Below, piece after piece: positions 47,901 through 59,900 of a stretch of 64,000 nt of DNA (position 1 is the first letter of the stretch; the number at the start of each line of letters is the position of its first letter). The DNA is from Sipunculus nudus (lineage: Eukaryota; Annelida; Sipuncula; Golfingiida; Sipunculidae), in assembly GCA_026874595.1 (NCBI GenBank), contig CM049317.1, forward strand, positions 46,276,401 through 46,340,400, given 5' to 3'. A model generated the notes under the pieces. It did no database searches, was not told where the DNA came from, and saw nothing but the letters and a program-made list of their open reading frames with translations. Both the position numbers and the translations under genes were made by a program.

Positions 47901-50900
47901 TAAAAGAAACTTAACTTATAATGTAATTTGCACTTTATCATTTTCAGTACATCCAAGTACCTTGATGGAGTGACCATCATCCTTACACACTTACCCTCCA
48001 GGGTAGGCGGGGTTCCCACCTAGTGTTGGGAAATCTTCTTCACTAGTGAGGTTTGGCGCAATCTTCTTCTTGCGGAGGTGAGAAGGATAGTGAACTGTTG
48101 GCGATGCCTCTGAGGCTCCTGCCCCACGTCTTGACGGAGGCACATACTTTCCAACTGGTTTATCTTCTTTGGGCTTTTCTGGTTCTGAAAATAATTATGA
48201 GGACTTAATAACCCTTGAGTTAGATTGAATATTTATTATTGCATACTTCAGAATGTTTACAAACTTTTTAACTGTTATGACAGAGACCAAACCAAAGCAC
48301 ACACCAGGAGGACACATCCATAAGGAGGAAAGACAAGTGGTAAGGCAGAGAAACAAAGGGCTGATGGAAAGGAGGACGGAGGTCACAGTAGGGCAGAGAT
48401 CAGAAAGTCAAAGAGGAAAGAAACAAGGAGGAAGTTAGAGACCACAAGAGACCAGGAAGAGGACAGAAAGATGGGAGGACAGGAGAGTAGAGACCAGAAA
48501 GTGGACAGAAAGATGGAGGATAGAGACCACAGTAGGGCAGAGATCAGAAAGTCAAAGAGGAAAAAAACAAGGAGGAAGTTAGAGACCACAAGAGACCAGG
48601 AAGAGGACAGAAAGATGGGAGGACAGGAGAGTAGAGACCAGAAAGTGGACAGAAAGATGGAGGATAGAGACCACAGTAGGGCAGAGATCAGAAAGTCAAA
48701 GAGGAAAGAAATAAGGAGGAAGTTAGAGACCACAAGAGACCAGGAAGAGGACAGAAAGATGGGAGGACAGGAGAGTAGAGACCAGAAAGAGGACAGAAAG
48801 ATGGAGGATAGAGACCACAGTAGGGCAGAGATCAGAATGTCAAAGAGGAAAGAAACAAGGAGGAAGTTAGAGACCACAAGAGACCAGGAAGAGGACAGAA
48901 AGATGGGAGGACAGGAGAGTAGAGACCAAAAGTGGACAGAAAGATGGAGGATAGAGACCACAGTAGGGCAGAGATCAGAAAGTCAAAGAGGAAAGAAATA
49001 ACGAGGAAGTTAGAGACCACAAGAGACCAGGAAGAGGACAGAAAGATGGGAGGACAGGAGAGTAGAGACCAGAAAGAGGACAGAAAGATGGAGGATAGAG
49101 ACCACAGTAGGGCAGAGATCAGAAAGTCAAAGAGGAAAGAAATAAGGAGGAAGTTAGAGACCACAAGAGACCAGGAAGAGGACAGAAAGATAGGAGGACA
49201 GGAGGGCACAGGCCAAAAGTGGACAGAAAGATGGAGGATAGAGACCACAGGAGGGCAGAGATCAGAAAGTCAAAGAGGAAAGAAATAAGGAGGAAGTTAG
49301 AGACCACAAGAGACCAGGAAGAGGACAGAAAGATAGGAGGACAGGAGGGCAGAGGCCAGAAAGTGGACAGAAAGATGGAGGATAGAGACCACAGGAGGGC
49401 AGAGATCAGAAAGTCAAAGAAGAAAGAAATAAGGGAGAAAATAGAGACCACAAGAGAATAGAAAGAGAAAAGAAAGAACGGGATGTAGAGACTACAAGAG
49501 GAATGAGACCAGAAAGAGCAAAGAAATAAGGGGGAGGATAGAGACTGCAAGAGGACAGGGACCAGGAGCATAACAGAAAGATGGAGGATAGAGGCCACAG
49601 GAGGACTGAGATCAAGGGAGAACAGAGACCAACTACGACAGACAAGAGGCCAGCTGTTGGCATTAATAAATTCCAGAGCACAGGAGTGACAAAACTGCCC
49701 GAGACTATAAAAAGGGTGGAGGAATTTAATGTAAAAGAGGCAGGGTTTAATGCAAGACAACAGGACTGCTCCTGACCATGAAGAATGTGGAGGAGTTTAC
49801 TACCAGGCTACACAACTGCTCCTGACCATAAAGAATGTGGAGGAGTTTAATATCAGGCTACACGACTGCTCCTGACCATAAAGAATGTGGAGGAGTTTAA
49901 TACCAGGCTACAGGACTGCTCCTGACCATAAAGAATGTGGAGGAGTTTAATACCAGGCTACACGACTGCTCCTGACCATAAAGAATGTGGAGGAGTTTAA
50001 TACCAGGCTACACGACTGCTCCTGACGGGTAAGCTGAACCATAAACTTCATTACTGGAACATCTGCTGGATTTAACAAACCTGGTTGTGCAGGTGGTGGG
50101 GGAGGCTGATGTTGGACAACCGGCTTTGGATTTGTTATCTTATTCCAGGGCCCTTGGTTTCCCTCTCTCTTCTCTCCATTTTCTCCATTTTCATTATCAC
50201 CTTCATCTTCTTTTGCTTCTTCTTCTTCCTCTTTGCTATAAACAGCACACACTCAATATTAAATAAAACAATGGTTGTACTAAACTTCACAGATTTTGGG
50301 ATAATTTGCATACATAATGTGAATTTAAAGAAACTTGTGCTCACAGATAAACTGTGAATAAATCTTAATGTACATTTATACCTCCACTGATGATCATCTA
50401 TGTTTTCGCAACCATCATAGAAATGTGTCTGCACCATATTTAGTGATCCCTATTGGTCTGCTCTCCATATATAATTTTTTAAAACTTCTACATAGTAGAC
50501 ACCTCTTTTTCCTCCTTTTTGTGGGCTCTCACGAATCCCAAAGAGTAACCATAACTTCTGTTTACAACCATTAAGTACTTAGATGTCATTAGGCAATGTG
50601 CCACTAAAAATTTGAGCACAAACTGTTGTGTCAGTGTAGAATTGGTACAGAGAATTAGACCGCAGAGTGTTATTAGATAACCAGGATGTTGGCTTCAAGA
50701 TTTTCACAGCTTTTCTCCAGATTGCCATTCATTATGAATGCATAATGTAGGTACAGTGAAACCTGAAACAAGCGACCACTGCCGCCAGCGACCGTCTGTG
50801 ACTTACGACCAAAAAATGAATGCACCGAACTTAATCATTCTTTAATGCCCCTGTGTTGAGCGACCGTTTGTGGTATGCGACCACCGAGCGCTCAGATGTG

Positions 50901-53900
50901 GCCGGTCGCTTGTCTTTACCTCCGTTAAGCAACCGCCTGGTGTAGCGGTAGTGGCACCTGGCATCCTAAGTTAAGACTAAAACGTCCGTGCCATTGACCG
51001 TCTCTTGAATGTGCAGGTGGCAATGGTGACCTACTTTCCCCGCGGTGAATTGGACATTAATTCACAATACCCCTCCAGGTGTCAATGGCCAAGGGCCTGC
51101 GTGGTTTTAATCTTTCTCCAAAAATGAAAGTTCTGCGAATATTGCGAGGGAACATGTAAAACGACGCAATTCTTTAATTCTGATGCCTGTGTACCATTAT
51201 TTTTTTTTAGCACAGCCTATCTTTGAACACATCGTATTTGTTTAACGATTGTCTAAAACATCTTTACGGTAAAGGATCACGTGCTCTAGGGGAAATCCCT
51301 CATTGATATTCATGGAATAGAACTCCCATTGTATTTCTGACACCGCGGTCGCATTCACTACGCTGCGGTCGTTGATCGGAGTTCATAACTAGTCTGAGCG
51401 ATGTGTATGTTAACATTTGCGCGGATTTAATTTAAAACAAGGGACCTATGGGTCACGACGCTCAGCTGTTATATATGATAAAAAAATATTAATTAGAAAT
51501 GAGGCACATGCTGGTTTTGTGTGGTAATAAATATAAGCTGTATTATGAGTTGTTGTTGTTTAGCTTATGTATGATTTTGATAGTACCTTTGGAGACAGGG
51601 AAGAGGATTGATTTCATTTATTTTATTAACAAATGGAGTACTACTGTCACACAGATTTTGACTTTGCCATATAACTTATAAGCAGAACATATAATATAAG
51701 AGTTTAACTATTTATTAAAAAAATTACAAATATTGTCCCAAATATAATTTTTATTAAAAATAATAAGAGAATCATGATTTTTTAAAATGAAATATAACTG
51801 ATATGATTATTAAAATAATATTAAAGAATATATTCATGAATGCATTCATGAATACATTTTGAAAGTATTTGCACGAGTATTCATATACTTTCATTTTTAC
51901 CTGAATTCCCATTCTTTATGCAAGAAATTTTACAATGGAGTACATAATCATATTTGTATTTAAATACAATTACAAAGTATTCACACCATGTCTGGTATTT
52001 ATTCAGTTTTCACCAAACAATGATGTTGAAAATCTAGAATATACAAATTTCACATATTTAAATAATGATCAGAAGTACCTGGTTTTATGGCTTTTATTTA
52101 TATTAAAAAATAACTGTAAAAAATTCATTTTGGACTAATTTCACATCAATGTACACACTAGACACAGTAGGAATCTAGATTAATATTATCAACTGCATCT
52201 TTGTCTATCATTAATTTCCTTCATATAATCCTTAATGATTAGTAATGAATAATATGATTTACTTCTTTATCATTAAAAATGAACTGAAAAATGCCATAGG
52301 TGACTGCATGGTGTTATTTGGAATATGTGACATTCTACCCATCGAAACAAGATTCTTATATCATCAGTAACTGCAAGTTAATTTCCTGTTATTATAAACT
52401 AACAAATTCCTTTTCTATTTTTCTTTAATTTGTTATTAAAAACAAATAAAAATTTATTAATTTATTGTTTATTGTTATGTTGTTGGTTAAAACTACTAGA
52501 TGAGTTGGGTTGAACACCTGGATCAACTGTGGCTGGCCATAAGCTGCCTGGATTCTCCCCTCAAGCGTGCATAATTTGATGAAAGGTCAACAAGGTCAAC
52601 ATACAGGTGACTCAAGAAGGGCTGGAGAGAGCCAAAGTCTGACAGGGTCTCATAAAAAACATTAATAAAAGCTACAATATTTGGCCAATTTCTTTCAGCT
52701 TTCTTAACTAAAAAGCTGAAATCCTTATGTGTGCATGATATGAAAATTATATCAACAGTGCTCACGGGAAACAAACGTGCCTTGGTCACAGTTGGGCAAA
52801 ATTTAAGGTACTAATTTTATATTTATACTAATAACTTATAAAATTTGAAAAATTCAGAACTAATTTTGGGTATTCAATTGAATCTTGATTAAATAATGTT
52901 ACATCCCTGACAAAAAAATCTCTAGCTTCCGCAATGCCCTTGTTAAGGAAGTAAATATATTTCTTGATTTTTTACAAAGTGCATTATGTTTGGGCCCATA
53001 ACTTAAAAAAATACACAATACTGACATCATTTCTGGCATGTGCATAGTGAATGTATAGAAAAATATGTATATTATATATGATCAAAGTCAGATCAGTGGT
53101 TTTGATATTAGGCGGTCTTAAAGTGTAACATTGGGTTTTTAATGGAAAAATGAAGTTTTTCATTGATATCTCGAAGGAATTAAGTCCTAGTGACCAAATT
53201 CTTGGCATGGTAGGGGATTTTGGAGAAATCTAACTGTATGCCAAATTTAAGGAACTTAGAGCTGAAGCTCGGGAGCTGAGCTCTAGCAAACTGCATAACA
53301 CTAGCAATATGTGACATGGTGCTTGAAAACTTGAATAAAATCTACAGTTTTTGATCAACTGGTTTCAAATTTTTGGTGTTAACAGTTGAAATGCTAACAA
53401 AAACATGCTGTGAAAATTAAATCCACAGCAGTTACAGCAAAAAAACGTGCCATGGTCAAAGTTGGGCAAAATTTAAGGTACCAATTTTTTATTTTTGCTA
53501 ATATTTTTAAAAATTTAAAAGATTTTGATCTAATTTTGGGTAAACAATTTAATTTTGATTAATAAAAGTAATATTACTGGAAAAAAAGTGCTTAGCTTTA
53601 ACAAGTTTTGTGTTAAGTGAAAAAATTCCTTTCCTGATTATTTACAAAATGCATTATGTTTGAGCCCATAACTTTTTTAAATTAAATGATACAGACCTAA
53701 TTTCTGGCATGTACATAGGAATTATATAGAGGATTATTTATAGGAAATATGAGGAAAAACAGATGAGTGGTTTTGATATTAGGCAGTCCTAAAGTGTGAA
53801 AATAGGTTTTTAATAGAAAATTGAGGTTTTTCCTTAATTTCTCAAAGGAATGAAGTCGCAAAGACCCAGTTTTCGGCTTGGTAGGAGATCTTGGGGACAT

Positions 53901-56900
53901 CTAACATTATGCTGAATTTTGGATTCCTAGGTCTTACGGTTTCAAAACGTGCCACATCTACGGACGGACGGACGGACGGACAGACGACGGACAATGGACC
54001 ACGACTATAGCTCAGATGACTTATAGTCAGCTGAGCTAAAAAGTGAGACATGAAAGTAAGTTTGTCATAAGGTTAGCGATCAACTGTCATTGCTTATCAC
54101 ACACATTTTGACTTGACAACAAGTCAGTTCGTGACGACGACAAACTGACGACCTGTTTCTATAACATCAATAGAATATTCATCAATAAGACAATAGGACT
54201 CAATGCTAACTACCATAGTACCAATATAGAGAGACTGATAACGTGAGCATTTACCTGTAATCAAATGATCGATCCCTTCATACCTGCTTTGAAGTTTATT
54301 GAGATTTTTATAGGGTCTGCTTCTAATTACGGTGAGCACAAGTCAGTGATCAACAAAGTGACTCAGTGTGTACTCATGGTACATCATTAATTAGCGGTTT
54401 GTGTTTGTGCAATATAACAAACAGGCTATTCAAAGGCTTGTTCAATAAAGTTATAAAAGGACCAGCTTTCTTTGATAATTAGTAATAAGATTCCCTTGTT
54501 AAGCAGAGCAAAATTGATCAATTGTTTTAAGTAAATATTGTTGTTAACTTGTAAATATTGTTGTGAATATCTTGATTATCTATAATATATACATATATAT
54601 ATATATGTTTATATATATATATATCCAGTATGTATTTTTATAATAAATAAATAAATGTTTACGTAGACATATATGCCTTGATATTCTTTGTTTTCTTCAT
54701 GCTGAGACTTAGACCACCTGAGACTTAAGACCACCTGTGACTTAAGACCACTTTTGGTGTGGCACATCAGGTGGTCTTAACTCTCAGGTTTTACTGTATA
54801 TCAGAAAAATATCGAAAATAGTCCTATTAAAAAAATACAATATCTGAAAGCTAAGGATTTGATATAATAAAATACAATTAATTTAATTTATAAAAGAAGC
54901 ACACTACAGAGAGAGTTGAAAAGGCATGTGATTCAGTATAAGAAGACTACCTTATTTGTAGATTTTGTATCCTCAGACCTGAGTAATCCTTCTCAGATTC
55001 CTGCTCAAAGTCCTTCCAGTCTTCATCCTCCTGAAAATAAAGTTACTATCTCATCAGATTAACATTTACTGACAGAGACAGCTCATCTCCTTCACATTAA
55101 TTCTACCATTATGTCAAACACACAAATGTATCTCTTCAAACGCAGTTGTGAAAACAAAAAGCAAGCACAACTAGGCATTTCTGTGCCCAAGTATCCCAAG
55201 ACAATAAAACCCCCCATGGCCTTTAAGAATACTGTAAAATCTCAACTTAAATCGGCACTTCTGATTAAAACTGCACCCAGACTTTGCCAAAATCCCAGGT
55301 GAGACACCGTGAGGGGTTCAAATACTAAGAACCCCCTTTAAACAGGCACCAATTTTTTGCTACGAAATAATTTGACATAAGACAAAATCAAGCTATACTC
55401 TAGAAATCAACACACGTAGGTTGCGACTCGGCCATTCCTGTCCACTATAAAATTCCTTAGGCATTTAATTTAAACACATCAACACACTTTTTTGCAGGGT
55501 CACTCAAGCCTGAAGTTTGGGAACACGCAAGGGCCGGTGAACCTCTTCATGATTATACAGATTTTATATGCCGTGCCGTATTCTTGTTTGCTATTGTTTT
55601 TCCTTTATATTTTGGAAAGAAATATTTTGCTGATCCATTTCAAATCACTGTATATTTGAATTCTAAAAGTATATTCTGAAATCTTATTCTATATAAAAAT
55701 TCCATTTTCTTGAATTACTCGGAAGATTTGAATCATTTTCATACTGGTTACTTCGGTATTATAATCGTCACATCGTATGTCAACATCGCTCCATGTCACA
55801 ATTTGCTGGTGCGTTTAAAAAAATGGCTGGTCAACTTAACTAAATATCAACAAACTGAAGCAACCTTGTCGAGAAACGCACGTACAGGAAACATGACGCG
55901 TGAAAACAAGTGATTTTAAAGTAAAACTAGAATACGGGTATCTGCCAAAATCAGAGTAGGACAGGTGAAGTGAAACATGTATTAATTGGCAAGGAGAAAT
56001 AGAGTTAGATGTGTTACATATTACCATTGATGACTGCCACGTAAACATGATTGTAGGTGGTGCCACCTGAAATCTGAATGAGAAAGCTATCCAGGATGTA
56101 TATGCATGTCAAATTTCAGGTGAATAAGTTAAACCATGCTGAGATATTAGTGATTTTAGCCAAAGTCAAATGAATAGATGGACGCTGTGCAAAAATGGTT
56201 GCAGGTGGCGCCACCAGTTTCTTGTATGATAAAGAGCTATGTGAGATCTTAACACATGCAAATATTCAGACAGACACGTCAAACCAGTCCGGAGATATAA
56301 GCATGAATGTCTGCAGCAAGAACCTGAATGTAGGTGGCGCCACCTGTCATAAAATCAAGAAAGCTATCCAGGATGTATACACGTGCCGAATTTCAGGTGA
56401 ATTAGTCAAACCACTGCAGAGATATGAGTGATTTTAACCCAAGGCAGACAAACAGATGGACACTGTGCAAACAAGTTGAATGGTGGTGCCACCATTTTTT
56501 GTGTATGTTATAAAGCTATCCAAAGGCTACATTTGTACAAAATCTTTTCCCTGATTGGTCAAACGAGTGCAAAGATATGTAGGTTTATGTGTCAAAACAG
56601 ACGCACAGATGGACGCACTGGAGAGAGGAAAGGTCAGAGGTCAACGCCAATTGGTAAGGCACCAGTTCACAATTGACCCGATAATTGGTGCAAGTTTCCG
56701 AAAAATCAGTCCAGTAGTCTCAGAGGAGTTGTCCGGAAACAAATACGGCAATGGCGGCAGAACCCGGTCAAAAAAAGAATATCCACAAACTTTGTTTTGG
56801 CGGATACAATTAAAGAGGCCGGTCGAGGTAAGCAAGTTTTTTTCCGGAGAAAGTTTCTGTGTGGGGGCCCATCTTGTCAAGGCAGTGTTCACGCTAGGCA

Positions 56901-59900
56901 CGCTTGGGCGGAATAGGTGGCTGTTCTGTTTACCACCCACCGTGTACAGCTGTTCAAAATATTCTTAGCAGCACCACGGGGCGTTTCAGCACATGGCAGC
57001 ACTCAAACTTTATTTTAAAACGATTGTCTGCCATTGTGTGACTCTTTACTATATATCAGCTTTTAATTCATTTTACGTTCTAAACAAATAATGGTTGCTA
57101 AATAACGTGCAAATGGGTTTAAAGTAGGCATTTATTTCAATTTTGCTTGACCATGCCCAACGAAGTGGGCTGCTGTGTGTTACAGCATAGGTGTAATAAA
57201 TGTATTATTTGGTGACAATTACCAAAATTTTTATAACAAGTTATATATCGCACGAAAGATAATCAGCAAAATTTTAATTACAAATAACAAATAATCGTAA
57301 ATAATACATTTACACATGCGAGACTACTGCTAAAAGCGGCCTTCGAAAGTTGCCATATTATCACCCACTCGCCGGCCAAAAATGATGTATGTCAGGAAAC
57401 CCTTCTAGTGTAAACCTCACAGTGCTTTCAGGAAAACAACCTGATTCAAGATTTTGAATTTCTTGATTAAACCGCAGTTTTAAGTGGAGATTTTACAGTA
57501 GGCCCAATCTTCAGAAGCATATACATGTATATAATATCCCATAACCCATATTTATATATATGCATAATATGAAAGAAATATGTTCATTAGTTTTTTACTA
57601 TTAATGCTCACAATACTATCAAGTGGCAATGAAGGGGGGATTTAAAAAAAGGCGTGAAAACAAGAACAGGACACAAGATGGTACCACCTGTCTCCCACAA
57701 AGACAAAGCTATCCAAGATTTCCAGTCAATTTGTTTCTTCAACCAATCCATGAATCCCTTATGGAGATATTCAAGATTTTAAGTGATTTTTGCCAAATAA
57801 GGAAATATTCAAGGTCAAGGCCACACTCATAGTAAAGGTCATGACCTCAATTTAAATATACCTCATCTCATAACCAATATCTATATATATATGCATAAAA
57901 TGAAAGAAATCTGTCAATTAGTTTTTGACTTATAATGCTCACAGTACTGTACAGGGCTGGGCGGTAAATGCCAGGGTGGTAAATGACACTGGCATTTCCC
58001 TGGAAATGCCAGCATGGACGAAATGCCAGCATGGACAATACCATCTCCGGCAAATAAGTGGAACTTAAATGGCAAATTGGAACTCAAATGGCAAATTTAA
58101 AATAAATGCCTTATTTTCTGTGTTTTATAACTGTAACAAAGACCTACAAACTACAAAGACCCATGATGTGATAAGAACTGCTCAATACAGATATAAGGGG
58201 ATTTATCTGCAACAGCAGACTTAGAAGACTACAACAATGCATTGCAATACTGTAGTAATACTGTATCATTGTGTGATAAAAGTTTTGAAATAATTTTGTC
58301 TGAAATCACAAATTGAGGAACAACATATTTCTCAGGGTTAATTTAATAAATATATATAGCTGTACATGAAGTTAAAAGGTTTCTCACTGCTTAAAAATAA
58401 TCTTCATGGTTAGGTGGTGTGCATGATTTATTAATTTGACTCAGCCATTAAATAGACTGTTAGTGCTGCTTCGAATTATTCATCTGTTTCAGAGATGACA
58501 ATTTCTTCTGGTAAGTGGTTCCAGTCTATACTAGGTTATGGAATAGCAGACGGTGTACATAGGTTTCACTTTCAGTATATTGGTTTAAGTATTTTAAATT
58601 TTTAGTTATTGCCTTTGAGTATTCTTTGTTGGTATTGAGTATTCTCTGTTGGTATTTTAATGAAAGAATACAGATATTAACCAGATATTGCTGCTAGATC
58701 ATTTATAATTTTGATAAGAAGACTAAAAGTCTCTTTGTCTCTCCTCCTGTCGGCAAGGGTTTGCCACTCAAATTTTTGTCACCATTTAGTGACACCAAAT
58801 ATTGCATTTACAAAAATCTTTGCAAATATATCACGCAATTATCATAAATGCCGGCAAATACTCATAAAGCCCATGCTAGCAATAAACCCTGGAAATGCCA
58901 CCTTTTGCTGGAAAATACTGGCATTTGCTGGTAAATACTCGCAAATTGAATTTTATCACAACAGGCCATGTTAAAATTTCTTTGTCTTGGTTATACTTAA
59001 ACTTTCCTTACTAGATTCTTCTTATTACATTGCATTTCTAGCACTGTTGAAGCAAATAGTTTATAAAAAAAAAATATTAATAGATTTATTGATAGGGGAG
59101 GGTTTGTGTTTTTTCCCCAGGTTATTTCATTTAGGGGAATTTTATCAAGTAAGTTTATAATATGGGGTTACTTATATATCAAAAGGGATGTGTTTCTTAG
59201 ATGAAAAATACTTGAGAGGCAGTCCCTGAATCAAAGTGCATCAATCTAAGAGTGATTTCCTATGACTATGTAATGTCCAGGGACCAGACCATGGAGTAAA
59301 GACCCAAGTGCTTCCATACCCATCTACAGCAAGGAGTGGTTACCTTAGAGGCCAGTGACAGGCAACATGAGGGTAATAGATCACATAAATCTTTGTTTAC
59401 ATAAATATCAATTGTAATACATATTACTTCCTATTCATTCAGTTTCTTACTAATTCATTAAGTATATGAACAGAAAATGTTGTACTGAATCTGCAGGTCT
59501 GGTCCAGTGACTGCTTTGAATGTTCCTATTGTCAAGGTAAGCCTGGGCCAGCCTTGTTTATGTAAGTGATGAAGAGTGGTCCTAATTGCAGAAGAGTACT
59601 CCACTGAACAGTACTGGTTTCACCCATGAGATAGCTGTCTAAATTGCCTAGACCTATCTGGTCTTTGATGATGGTTACAGACAACCAGAAGCACAGAAGC
59701 TCTCTTCCAAGCATTAATCTACTGCTGTTAAGGGATATAGCAATGATCAGACCCAATATAATCATGAAAAACTGCCTGATTTATTACTAAATGGTGACAA
59801 GAATTGAGTGGCAATCCCTTACCAGCTGAAGAGACTGAATACCAAAAAGACTCTATACTAAAAGGCAATAATTAAAGTACTTATAACAATACTGAAACCA

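Larger units (their letters stand above)
50753..54800. mobile_element. Tc1/mariner-like element split by a later insertion
   Basis: TACAGTGAAACCTGA at about 50753 and, inverted, CAGGTTTTACTGTA ending at about 54799 are flanked by TA. Internal subterminal repeats of AAGCGACC / GGTGGTCTTAA type occur. Without the 51437-54042 insertion it is about 1.4 kb. No transposase frame seen. Confidence 0.6.

Noticed and set aside
48383-49760. Long open frames on both strands of the purine-rich repeat
   Set aside because: They result from a 144-bp period (multiple of 3) without stops; single-base deletions shift the frames between units and the block lies in a CDV3 intron.
49947-50080. Extension of CDV3 exon 3 into the 50-bp repeats
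   Set aside because: The donor CAG|GTTTGT at 50080 restores the frame into exon 4; the extension does not.
56555-56968. 137-codon plus-strand frame
   Set aside because: Lies across the end of a TATCCGCCAAAA element and unique intron DNA, with no domain or splice support.
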